The notes under the pieces were generated by a model that saw nothing but the letters and a program-made list of their open reading frames with translations, was not told the DNA's origin and searched no databases. From contig JAYXKI010000011.1 in the NCBI GenBank assembly GCA_037892935.1, positions 496,001 through 560,000 on the forward strand: DNA of 64,000 bases, written 5' to 3'. The translations under genes and the position numbers were made by a program. Each line of letters starts with the position of its first letter. Within the stretch, counting starts at the first letter, position 1. Shown here piece by piece: positions 17,476 through 28,920 of the stretch. Source of the stretch: Phlebopus portentosus (Eukaryota; Basidiomycota; Agaricomycetes; Boletales; Boletinellaceae).

Positions 17476-19447
17476 GTGGCAAAGTTATTTTTTCTTTGTC
17501 AAAATAACAAAATAAACTTCAAATTTCATCCTTTCAAAGACATGAAATCTCGGCAATGACTAAACATAAGCATTTTTGCTTTTCTAAGACTTCAAATTCC
17601 TTTATGTGTTTCTCACATGACATTATTTGAAATCTCTTTGTTTTCCTAATCCGAAACTAAATGCTTATTGTTATTTCAAATATGGCTTAGCAACAAACTT
17701 GAAATATATAATGTAACTAAATGCAGTATCTAATTTCAAATCTTGTTTGTCAACTAATTACAAATTTACGTCGAGTTTAAATAACTCTTTGTCTGCTGTG
17801 AAAAAATTATGGAACACAACATGTCTGAATGAAGAACGAAGAACGAAGGTTATGAAACGAGGCGGACGAAGGAACGAAGGAGCTCAAGGTGACAAGCAAA
17901 TAAAAAAGGAAAAGGCGCGGAAAGACAATGAGAGCAAGAAACAGAGGCAAACCGTAATGAACTTAAAGTGGACGAGGGCGAGGGGACGGAGACATGGTCA
18001 ATGCATATGCGAAAGCCAGGCTAATGCGGAAGTGCGTTTGAGGGGACACGAGAGGAGTGGAAAAAAAGGGAAAGGAAAGAAAGTGATGTGATAAGGTACG
18101 ATATGATATGCATGCTGAGCATTGACTTGGGGGGGTTACGATCGTATATCGTATATCGTGTGTATCATGGTCATGAACGTCGAGGCTGATCGAGCGAGCG
18201 AGCGAGAGAGTAAGAGAGAGAAGAGAGAGAAGAGAGAGGAATGGAATGGGTATGAGGGAACGAGAGTTATGAATTACGACATCTGACCTCGTAAAAAGGC
18301 GTCCAGCACCATTCGCCATTTGCACAGGAAGAGAGCTCTAAGGGATGGGTCATCTCATGAACGAGGGTCGAACAAAGAACAAAACAGGAAAGAGAAAGAG
18401 AACAACTTCAAAGAAGGCCGGCTGACAGACAGAACCGAACGAATAGTAAATACCATCACCTATTCCTACTGACTCAGTTCAAGGTAAAAGGATACTACAA
18501 CAAGGGTACAATATACACCTCCGGCTTGCCGCTGATCACTCGCCAAACAGCACTTGTGCGCCTCTCATAATACTTGTTAGGGCGGAGACGACGCAAGCCG
18601 GGAAAACATCGGATCGGAACGAGGGCGGAAGATTATCCGATAAGCTGGGACGCCTTCAGGTTCGTGCGTAGTACCATATCAGCCACTGGATCCCACATTC
18701 CACATTCCATTCCGCCACACACGGTACGACCCGAACAAAACAAACGCAGGAAAGAAAACACCGTCAGTAATCATCATCTCATCTCATCGCAACAATCAAG
18801 AAGGAAACAAGGTAACATGGTAGGATGTTACGAGACCTTCCCGGAGCCTTGGAAGTACTTCCTTCCTTGATAAACGAAAGCACTAGAACCAAGGGCTCAG
18901 GAAGAAGACGACGAAGACGAAGAAAAGGGGGAAAGGAAAGTAGAAGAAACGTCAAACATCCATCCTTCCGCGACGTAGCGTGGAAGCACCCACACCACTC
19001 CAACGCGAAACGAAACACGTAAAGAAGGTAAAGCAATGAACACGACAGAGAAATCAATCAAAGGAACGCAGAGATAAGAAGACAGCGAAGCATCGACGAG
19101 ACGGACCGACCGATCAGAGCTCACCATCAGGGGATTGAGTCGGAGCAAAGATCGTCCTAACGACAAACTCCCGCTCCAGTCCAGTCTTAGCTCGTCGGAG
19201 TATCCTTAGGACGAACGGACAGAATTACGAAAGAGAAAGTAAGGAAGCGGAGCGCTCAGTCATCGCGGTGCAAAGATAGACTAACAGCTACTCTTAGCCG
19301 CCACTCAGGACAAGATAGAAAAAAAAAAAGCAAAATAACTCAAACAGCGGATAAACGAATGAAGAAGTGGAGGGAAGCAAACAGCAACGGATAAACGTTG
19401 CTGAGACAGGACGTGAGAGAAGATTGAAGATCTAACGCTCAACGCAC
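17476..19447. other. AT-rich then GA-rich non-coding tract
   Basis: 17476-17800 is AT-rich with repeated TTTCAAAT/ATTTGAAA words, perhaps an old repeat. 18180-18240 is a GAGAGA tract. 18560-19440 is purine-rich on the plus strand, yielding low-complexity ORFs that do not look coding. The last exon of the minus-strand G-alpha gene should lie within 18900-19440, but I could not place it with confidence. Confidence 0.5.
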
Positions 19448-22400
19448 CGTTCTCGAGTATCTTCGATGTCGTTTTCGTATCCTGCATAACCGTTCCCCAA
19501 AATCGTATTTCGTGAAGGTATCGTCGCCGCCGCCGTAAAGCGGCATGGGAAACGGAGACGCGGACGAACGGACCGATTCGCCGGAGACGGAACCCGAGTT
19601 GCCGGTCGCAAATACATTTTCGTTGATTAATTTGCCGAAGTTACCGGATATTGCCGGATATTACCCCGCACCGAACGGATGCATGATGAAAATGATGGAA
19701 TGATGGAATACATGCAAAGTGAATGGGAGAAACGCGATAGCGCGATGTGGCGGATATCAAGTCGGCGGAGACGGCGGTACGGTCGCATTTGATGGTGGTA
19801 CACGAAGGTTTTTCGAGGGAGAATCAGCAACCAGCGGAGCAGGAACGCATGTAAAAAGGAAGTCATTAGTTGCCAGTTATCAGAAATTCAAAACGTCAAG
19901 CAGAACAGAATAAAGCAGATTCGGTACGTGCATGGGTAAACCCGAGCACGAAGAAGAAGAAACAACGAAGTTTGAATCAAAGAATCAAAGCACCAAAGAA
20001 AAAGGTAAGGAAAGAAAGAAGCGGGAAAACAAAGCCGCGATGCATCAAGGAAGCTAAGCTTCAATATTACCGCGAACGTACATTCGGGGTTAGAAAAACT
20101 CTGCTGGTGAGAAAGGATACGCCGGAGAGCGTGGAGCTCAAGGGCAAAGGGTGCAAAGAAAGAAAGAAAAATGCGCAGAACGAAGACCACGTTGAACAAC
20201 TCATGAATCAAAGGATGAGCACAAATTAGGATTAATGAATCCTACTCCAAAAAGTTCCAGGACACAGTGAACAATGATAGGAAGATTGCACGATGCATTT
20301 GGTAAAAACCCACAACGCCTTCCGTGCCCCTATGAAATTAGTGTGGCTCCGTTATGCAGGAAGGAAGACTTCGGCGCTAGATAGATGAGCACCAAAAAGA
20401 TGGAAAACAAAAATGTGGAAAAGTAAAGGAAAGAATAAAAATAAAAATAAAAATAGAACTAAAACGCGACGTGACGCACCGTGACAGACGTAAAGTGACT
20501 ATAAAATTGGCGCGGCTCGGGCGAGTGCTCGTGATGAATATTGTAAAATTTACGGCGGAGGTCTGTGTAAAACAAAGTCAAGGTTAAACGCAAACGACGC
20601 ATCTGAGAGAGAGGAAATCAAACTCACATTCACTCGCATGCTCAAAGTCATTCGGTCGGTCCCCATAGCTAATCACATACTTCCCTAGTCGAATCCCCGC
20701 GCGCAGCTTGGCGCGTAGCACGTCGCATTTGTTCAGGAACAGCACAAGGTTTGTTTTTGCGAGTAGTTGATTCGAGACGACGCTTTTCCAGAGAGGACGC
20801 TATCCTCCTGTATACGACAACAGAAAGCAAGGGCGAAAGGAGGTGAGGTTAACTGGTGAGGTTAGAACGGTACTCTGACGAAAGACGCACCAGTCTATTT
20901 ACGCTGTTATCCTCCATAAGTACTTGGTCGAAGCAGCTTATCGGCGCCAGGAAGATGATCGCGTTCATATCGTCGAAGAACGGGACCCACGCGGCTATTG
21001 AAATTCAACGTTCCGTAAATTTATCTCGACAGAAAGAACTCAAGGTGACACACCCCGCTGTCCAAGGAGAATAGGGAATGAGTGCCTGATAGCTCCGCGT
21101 CACTAATGCGAGAGAAAGAAGCTCACCAACGACCGTTGTCCTCCGACGTCGTACACTCGCCAGTCATGGCTCACGGCATTTCCTTTTCGTCCGCTCATCA
21201 GTCAGAATCCAAATCAGGGAGATGATGGTGTGACATACCAGCTTTCATCGTGAATCTGTACTCCGTTACTCCGAGGGTTTTGAGTCGGGCTTTCAAAATG
21301 TCATCTGTCGGGAAGTGACAGGACGATCATAACAGTAACAGAAGTTGTTGTAGAAACTGGCGGGTTACTCGATAAGGGAAAAGAAGCACGTACCGTCTGT
21401 GGGCAAATAATCGATTTTTGTTATTCGGTCGAGTGAATCCAGAAAGCTGCGTGACTAGCATGAGCATACTCGACTTTGCAGTATGATGAAGACACTACTT
21501 ACAATCCAGGCATCTCCTCCAATCTCAGCTTATTACGGCTCAACAGTGCTCGTATCCTCGCATCTGACCATAATGCACGAAGATCTGCACCGCATGCAGC
21601 AAGCACGCGCGTTGGATCGCGTTCGTCACTCCAGTCTATACCGTCCTCTCCAACACCACCTTAACAGACGTTAACGAAGATTAGAATGAGAAATGTAATT
21701 ACTTACCTTTCCCGGAACCATTCCTCCCCGCACCAAGCATCTTCGTGAACGCCGTCTTCCACGCTGAACCTGCAAAAACGGAGACCTCCTTTGTTCCACC
21801 CGTCGCTGGCGCAGTCCCCGTCGTCGGACTCGATCCATTAGTTTCCGCATGTTTCGAAGCAGAGTCACTCGCTACTATAATAACCAATCCCGTCAATTCC
21901 AAAAGCTACCTGCCTGCCAACTGCATGAAATCACTCACGTGAGTTTCTCCCTCCCTTCCCTCCCTTAATTGAGCTCGGAGCTGAGCCGCTCGACGAACTA
22001 GTCGTCGCATGTGGATTTTCAATTTCCCTTAATGATGTGCCCGTAGCGGCAGCAACGGGCATCAGTCGCGCGAGAAGCGTCGCCTCCGCGTCTAGGAGCG
22101 GAAGCAACCGTCTACGCAGGGCAACATGCGCGGGTGTTATCAGGTTGTAGTAGTCCTGCGTCGAGGACATAATTCCATTCCCGTTCCCGTTCCCGTTTCT
22201 CGTCTGAGGTGATGGGGGCAGTTGTTGTTTGTGCTCTTCCGGTGGAGCAGTGGGCGTGCCCGGTGCCGATCCGGATTCTGATCCCGCCGCGGACGACGCG
22301 TCGAGGGAGAGACCCTGTGCTTCCGCTGCATCTGCCACGGCATCGAGGATGAGTCGTACGGAGCGCACGATGTTGAGCTGCACGACTGCACGCCACGAGA

Positions 22401-23073
22401 GACGTTCCGCGCGGAACGCCTTTGGCGAGTTCATTAATTGGAAATCTGTCAAATGACAAAATCACAACGAGTCTAGTACAGAAAAGCGTCCGAGGGACAA
22501 TGCAGAACTCACTCTTGAGAGTAGTCGATTTGCCTGTGGAGGAAGTAAGATTTCCGATGTACGACGTATTATTGGGATGCAGAAGAAGTTGGGAAGCATA
22601 TGCCGGAACGCTCGGTCATTGCGTTGCACCCAGCAACAGAAAAGAAAAAAACGGATAGCAGGAACGGTTACGCACCAGATTCACTTTGTCCTGTATACAC
22701 ACACACATACATTGTATGCGTGTATCAGCACCATTCCAGACAGCTCAACAGACGGCTAAAGACACTCACCAAGGAGGAGGATCTTGACAGGCCGCTGGCC
22801 CTTCTTCTCCGCTGCGCGCTGGCGCGCCAGCTCCTCATCAATCATATCAGAGATGCGTTTGGCCTCGGCCGCGGCTGCGAGGCGCGCTGCACGCTCCTGG
22901 GCCGTCTCGTTCGGCGGTGGGGCTAGCGCACGGGTGAGCGGGTCGTCGGAGTTAAGCAGCCTCTCGCGCTCAGTTGCTGGGTCCGCGAAGGAGGCGGAGG
23001 TGGAGGGCGGGACGCGGTCGTCGTAGACGACCTCGGCGGGTGGAGGCTTTGGTGCACGTCGAGCGGAGACCAT
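19448..23073 (-). CDS. Noncanonical G-protein alpha subunit with microexons
   Basis: Heterotrimeric G-protein alpha subunit, a GTPase relaying receptor signals at the membrane. Exons read on the minus strand: 23073-22770, 22690-22676 (15 nt), 22533-22513 (21 nt), 22445-21939, 21874-21707, 21659-21503, 21446-21394, 21304-21239, 21182-21127, 21057-21054 (4 nt), 20994-20891, 20799-20628, 20562-20480, 19481-19448; the final ~15-codon exon is not placed. Together they give 581 codons, against about 350 for a canonical G-alpha; the excess is an N-terminal extension and a low-complexity insert (Ser/Pro/Gly/Asn) in the helical domain. Motifs: P-loop GQSESGKST, switch I KARLKTLGV (catalytic Arg kept), DVGGQRS (catalytic Gln kept), NKCD, and DTKTTS after the 998-nt intron. 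No N-terminal MG myristoylation site. Upstream is ~1.5 kb without genes. Confidence 0.88.
21054..21057 (-). other. 4-nt microexon of the G-alpha gene
   Basis: Minus-strand CAG|CGGG|GTGTGT. Joined to TTG at 21127 and CC-GCG-TGG from 20994 it gives QRSLRAAW, restoring both frame and the conserved switch II Arg. Without it the junction is one base out of frame. Flanking introns would be 69 and 59 nt, the normal size for this gene. Confidence 0.72.
22676..22690 (-). other. 15-nt microexon encoding the P-loop core
   Basis: Minus-strand ACAG|GACAAAGTGAATCTG|GTGCGT. Spliced between the exon ending ...LLL-G and the 21-nt exon GKSTTLK it encodes G-QSES-G exactly, so the nucleotide-binding loop is assembled from three exons. 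Confidence 0.85.
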
Positions 23074-24624
23074 CGTATCTGGCAACGCAAGAAATGAGGG
23101 GGAGAGGGAGATGCGATGGTGGTGGTTCAAGAGAAAGAAGAAGAGAAATGAAAATAAAATAAAAAGGGAGAGTTAAGGAGGAGGTGGGGGAGAGCTGATG
23201 GGGAGTGTCAAAGATGGAAGCGAAGAGAGACGCGACTTTGCTGCACGCGCTCATCACAACTGGCTGCAACTTTCTTGCTTTACACTCGGTCGCTTCGTCG
23301 CGACGCCGTCAACTTCGACCTGGACGTCCATCACGTCGTCCCAGTTCAGTCGGCCAACGCGCACTTGACGGACGAAAAGCGATTGTTGACGAGTGCCATA
23401 ACCGGAATCGAACACAAATGACAATTCTGACATATTTGGAAATTTTAATATCTTTTTTTTGTCTGTCAGAGATGCAACGCTGACTCGTGCCACTAACAAG
23501 TTGCCACTTGCCATCGCCATCGCCATCGTCATTGGCCTGCCTTTCACCGCCGGTATTGCCTTTCGCCGTCACGTCCATCCAACCAACATCGCTCGTCCGT
23601 CCTCATGCTGAACTAGTTCACAACACATGAACCCTGGTGCCCTTCCTTAACGCTTAAACTTCTCCAGACTAACGCAAGCAAATGAAAAAAGAAGGAGGAG
23701 AAGGAGAAGGTATCCCCTCGGAAGTACAGATGAATGAACACGCTTCGAATGAGTACGATATAGCATAGCCGTAAAGCCTCGCTCGTATCGACTGGCATAA
23801 GCTATGTACTGTATCGACTTAACCGTACTATCTAGTCGTCCCGAGTCCACTCTGTCCCCCTACTAGTACTGTCTGACTGTCTGTTTGCCTCAGTGTCTGC
23901 ACCCTTCTGATTCTCGCCCGACGGCTCTCCCGTGTCCTTCTAGCTTAGCCTCTGAGTCTGAGTCTGAGTTTGAAAGCCCCGAACGAGGCCCAGGAACGTG
24001 GATTAATCAGTTTAACTGCATTTATTCTATTCTGTTTATCTATGTACAGTATGGCTTCCCACTCTTTATAACTCCACATCTCCCCGACGTGCGTGCTTGT
24101 GTCAGAAGAACTTGTCTGGACTGAGCTGAGTATGCCTGTCTTTCGGACTTTGCCATCCCCCTTTGCTTTATTTGGCTTGATAACCTGGGCCCGTTGGAAT
24201 CTACTGTCACTATTCTCCGTTGATCCGTGCTGCTCTTGTGTTCCCGTGCTTTACATAGTTCCAGAAGGTCTAATAGGCAAACAAGACCAAGGACACAATC
24301 TATCCTTTTTTCATCCATAGTACAACATGTGTACGCTCGACATTACCTATATCCGGTACTTAATTAACATCTCTTTACTTAATATCTCTCCATTCATAGT
24401 ACAAACTTACCGTTAATATTGCTTTACTTACGCTGTTCATGATCGATCGCTCTGCTCTGTCCTTCCTTTCATTTATCCCATGCCTTGCGTCGTTATTTCA
24501 TATCGCTTCACTACCCGTACATGATGTTCCTCTTCTTCATTTCCGTCAGCCCATGGAGGAACGAATCGTCTTCCCTACTGGTTATCGAATCATCTAATCT
24601 TACATGTGCGGATTCCTGATTCTT
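23074..24624. other. No gene seen (upstream of G-alpha gene)
   Basis: Pyrimidine-rich sequence next to the G-alpha start fits a fungal promoter on the minus strand. Further right the sequence is unremarkable, with only short ORFs lacking recognisable features. Confidence 0.45.
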
Positions 24625-24830
24625 TGCACGTTCATGCTCGTGCTCATGCTCATGCCCATGGAGTCTCTGCTCCACTTCGATTTGGCTATCGGGATGATCT
24701 CGTGCTAACGCTAGTCTAGCGGAGGCGAACGGCTCTACTTCAAAACCGACCGGGCACCATTCTTACTCGAGAACGACAAGAAAGTGATTCATCTTGGTTG
24801 ATTGGACTAGCGGTCCCTACGACTAACTCT
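24625..24830 (+). repeat. Duplicated segment, copy 1 (empty hAT site)
   Basis: Begins GCACGTTCATGCTCGTGCTC and runs through GGAGTCTCTGCTCCACTTCG to GATTCATCTTGGTTGATTGG. A diverged copy occurs at 25866-26665, interrupted by a 622-bp insertion. This copy has a single ATCGGGAT where the other has two, so it preserves the pre-insertion state. Confidence 0.85.
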
Positions 24831-25865
24831 AGCCAGACATGGAGGACTCGCTGGGCTCGTTATTGTTTATGTATGTATACCTCGCACCGTATACTCCATA
24901 TCTCCTTTGATCCATTCTGTTATTCTGACTCCCTTCTCCGATTTCTATCAGACTACACAAACGCGCCGAGATGAATCTCCCCTCTCGATCATCCTGGTTA
25001 GGGAAGGCTTATGTACATAGAGGCCTAGACGATGCCCGAGTTGGACGACTAGCGTACGCTGATTCTTGAGTCCTCAAAGTTTCGCAAATCCCTCCTTATG
25101 ATATTGATGCGGTGATTTTTCCAGACGCATTGTCACTGGATCAACTTGAAGACCGTGTCGTCATTTATTTATGATAGAGTATATATTCATCTCAGTGGAT
25201 TAGATTAATCGTCATTATTCTCATTCCAGGCTCGAAATCTTGTTATGAATTCATGCGCTTTCAATATCTCGTCCTCCAGATTATCTTCACTATATTGGTA
25301 AAGCAAACAAAACTTATCTGTTCAATCTTCGCCCTAGTTCTTCCTCTCTTCTCTCTTTTGTTTTCTTTTGCTATCTCTCCCTTCTGATTAACATGCTCGG
25401 CTGGAAAATATGAATCCAGACCCTTTGAAGATCGATTGGGCGCCATCTCACGGAAGAACTGGGCTAATGATCGTTAGTGCTAATGTCTTGTTCTACAAGC
25501 CAGACTCGGACAGATAGATTCCCGGAGGCCCTCCGAGTCGGATGTAAGTAGACATGTTCTGATTCATGAATCAAGATCATTTTATTATTGAATCGCTATT
25601 TTGCATGGGAGTATGTCCATACTTATCCTCCTTGAACTGGGACTAACAAGCTATCATTATCCTCATCCCACACCCGAATGCTGCATTAGGGCTCACTCTA
25701 ACATTTCCTTCACGAGCTATTTCACATCTCGTCCTCCAAGTCACGCCCATCACACGTACTACTAGAGCTATTCAAACTTATCAGAGCGCCCCTTCTGACT
25801 ATCACTGGTGTGTGTATTAGAGTCGTGAGCCATCTAATCACTCTTATTTTCTGTGTGGACGCGTG

Positions 25866-26665
25866 ATTCGAGCACGTTCATGCTCGCGCTCATGTCCATG
25901 GAGTCTCTGCTTCACTTCGATCTGGCTATCGGGATTAGAGTTCCGCAGCGTATCGTATATAGCATATACGATACGGTTTATACGCTATACGCCCGTATGC
26001 GTATCAGCTCGAGCAGTCACAATATACGCTCGTATGCGTATACGGTTTCGGAAAATTTTGCGTATACGCCGTATACGCGCGTTAATTTTCAAGGTCTGAA
26101 ACCAGTAAGAAAGCTCGGATTTTAAATAAAAGTCAGCTCCGCTTCTACCAAAATGAGCAACTACTCACCAAAACTTTAGTGTCGGATCTCAGCTCAAGAC
26201 CTGATTACCGGGTTTGACATGGTATCAAGAGTTAGTTGCTTGGTACTGAGGCGTGGGTGGGAATTGCAACTGACTTTCAGTCGTGGTTCCCACAATTTCC
26301 ACCCCGCCTCACTGCTTGCTCTTGTAAGTTTATCGATACTTATATTAGTTGTCGTAAGTCAAGGAATGTCATGTAAGTATTTTGAGGCCCGAACAAGAGG
26401 TGTAATGGTCAAAATATCATATTAGTCAGTATGGCCCCGTATACGCCGTATATTATACGTGCGCATGCGTATCTTGCTTCAGAGACAAATATACGTGCGT
26501 ATTTTATACGACCGTATGCGTATGAAGCTGAAAATATACGATACGCGCGAAACCCCAATCGGGATGATCCCTAGTTTGGCGGAGACGAACGGATCTACCG
26601 GAAGACCGAGCGGGCGTCATTCTTATAGAAGAAGAAAGCAATTCATCTCGGTTGACTAGACTTAT
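25866..26665 (+). repeat. Duplicated segment, copy 2 (occupied)
   Basis: Left part 25866-25935 and right part 26558-26665 match copy 1 in order; the intervening 25936-26557 is an inserted element. No coding function is evident in either copy. Confidence 0.85.
25936..26557. mobile_element. Non-autonomous hAT-like element (622 bp) with 8-bp TSD
   Basis: Flanked by ATCGGGAT at 25928-25935 and 26558-26565. Ends are imperfect inverted repeats: left TAGAGTTCCGCAGCGTATCG, right (reverse complement) TGGGGTTTCGCGCGTATCGT. Both subterminal regions (25955-26085 and 26435-26550) are packed with palindromic CGTATACG/GCGTATAC words. The interior has no transposase. An 8-bp duplication and TAG-type ends are typical of hAT elements, so an autonomous relative elsewhere would supply transposase. 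Confidence 0.85.
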
Positions 26666-27484
26666 AGCGTCTTGAAAGAATTATTTCACTTTCTATGCTC
26701 TTCTTGCAGGTCTATTCCACGAGTCTAAACATTACGAAACAGAGGGTACGAATAAGAGCATCCGCTGGGACGCCGAGTTACTGAGTGACAGACTGTCTCA
26801 GCTGACAAAAAGAAACTGATCTCAATATGTAACGTTTTCATGAAGATTCCTCCAAGGCTTGTTAATAAGGTAGACGAAAGGCAGTCAATATACAGTATCC
26901 ACGTTCCGTATTCACAGACGAGTTTACATACTTAGATATCCGAATCAGAAAAATCTAGGAATTCTACTTCCAAGCCAACAGCATGCAAACAACAATGAGA
27001 TACAGTTAGAAAGCGCGAACGACAGACAGACACACAGCAGTGACATAGTATGAGAAGAACCGGCTTACAGTACTTCTAAAAAAGGCAGTAGACGTTTACC
27101 GTAATCCTCGCAAGTGGCATATATGTACTATATAGGAAAGAAAGTAATCAAGCACCGAAGTGTACTGTACAAGGTTCACCCATTTCTCGGGCTCTGACAG
27201 GAACCTTGCTATTGTCTGGTCCATTTTCCTCCTTCTTCCTCCGTCTCAATGCGGCCTCTTGAACCTGACCTGCTCTTCCCGTATTTCACCCATCAGATGC
27301 TCATAGTCTATGGTTTTGTGAAAGCTGTATGAAACATGCGAAAGAGTAGCTTAGATAAACGCAGAAATATCCTTACACGAATAATGAATACTACGTAAAA
27401 TATCGATCAATGCCATCCTTCGTGTTTGATGACTGCCAAAGGATAAACAACATACCAATGAACACTTCGCTGACAGGCTCAACG
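26666..27484. other. No gene seen
   Basis: Short unsupported ORFs only. 27230-27484 may be 3' sequence of the minus-strand gene to its right. Confidence 0.4.
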
Positions 27485-28920
27485 TTATGGTACGGGCCAT
27501 CGTTCCCACATAACTCGCGGTTTTCGGTAGCTTTCCCGCCCCAAAGCGACAGCAGAAGGGATCCTCTGAACAGTGACGGTCCGTTCAACACGCACCTCCA
27601 CGTCGAGTCCAGATTCCGTTTCGTATCGCACCGCAGTGCCACTGTGTTCCGCTCCCTGCTGTCGTCTCGAATCTTCACCCGATTTCATCTCCGTTTTCGG
27701 TAAATGAGAAGGTCGAGAGCGCTCGCTCGCGGGGCTTAGCGGAGGCTGATACCAGCTTGGAGGACCGGGTATGGATTGCTTACTCCCAAACGAATCGAAG
27801 AACCCTCCTTGGGATGAATCGTGATCAAATTGAGAACGAAGCGCTTCGTTTATCTCGCGCGTTGTGTCTAGTCGGCGAGAAACGGAGACCTGATGGCTGG
27901 TACTTGGTAATGAAGAGGCGGCGTTATACTTGTCCGCATAATCTGCGTTGTATTTTGAAATCAGTCCCGATATCGAGGAGTAGATATGGGAATGTAGAGA
28001 ACACGGACCTCGTTGTCGAATGAGGATCCTTTGGCTCATGATGAATATCAGAATGTATCCCAAGGATGCGCTTTTGGAAAATGAACATCATTCTGCGCCC
28101 CCAGTTATTAAAACTTGACAGCTTACCCAGATGACTACAGATACATTCTTGTCAAGAACGGTCCTAGGAGGTAGAAGGCACATATGTTGACTCACTTGGT
28201 TGTTTTCGTCTTCGCGAAGGTACAGTACCAAGTTGAAGACGTTGACGGCTTTCGCGATGATCAGAAGAGGAGAGTGATGCGCTCACTGCTAGTATAACAT
28301 ACCAGTCAAGACGACAAAATATCCCAGCCCTTCGTATAGTAGTCTACAAGCAAATAAACGCATTTAGGTATCGAGAAAAAACATACCCTTCCAGTGAGTA
28401 ATGGACGTACCTGTGTACGAAATGTGATATCCTGTGGTAGATAATAGGATTCATTCCGTCATTCAACGAATTATCACTGACTATTGAAACTTCATGCAGA
28501 CCTTGTCGCTGTAGAACTGTATAACCACAGATATCCAGTCGAGATGCAAATAGCAACCAAGTCAAAAACCATGGCATCCAGATAGTGAACCCATGCTATT
28601 CTTAGCGAGTTAGAGTTCCCGGAAGTGCAGCTAATAATAAGCAGAATGAGAATCTACCCAATTGACTTCACGATACTAATCGACAGACGTACTTGTGCTG
28701 AAAAGTGGACAAAGTTTGCACAGTAAGCTCAATAAGAGGCGAACGATGAAAAGCCGGCTTACGAGAACTGGATCGTGAACGGCTGCAAACAAAGAATAAG
28801 GCACGCAAGTTTCATATCTTCTAACACGCCCAGCTGAATGGAGCTCAGCACATATTACTCACGCGTCCTTCCGTGAATATTACTGTAGAACTCCACCTAG
28901 AAGGGTTTTCAGATTAGTTC
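27485..28920 (-). CDS. Probable multi-exon membrane protein (DUF6533-like?)
   Basis: Minus-strand exons can be partly joined: a segment ending NPIIYHRISHFVHR (donor near 28410), then LLYEGLGYFVVLT (acceptor near 28343), then AVNVFNLVLYLREDENNQ (to donor 28196), with further hydrophobic pieces (TVLDKNVSVVIW; GYILIFIMSQRILIRQRG). The order and style, several membrane spans with YxDG/YEG-L-YFV and an N-x-x-N-hydrophobic helix near the end, recall the agaricomycete DUF6533 seven-span family. A Ser/Arg-rich tail ends at 27485. The 5' exons and two junction phases were not resolved, so the gene may be intact or damaged. Confidence 0.4.

Noticed and set aside
19200..19440. Several candidate last exons for the minus-strand G-alpha gene
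   Set aside because: Candidates after acceptors near 19400, 19280 and 19265 give the right phase but none resembles a G-alpha C-terminus.
17747..20229. Lys/Arg-rich plus-strand ORFs in purine tracts
   Set aside because: Low-complexity composition explains the open frames; part of the stretch is a G-alpha intron.
25940..26110. Origin or centromere-like palindromic repeats
   Set aside because: The CGTATACG clusters are the two subterminal regions of one inserted element with TSDs.
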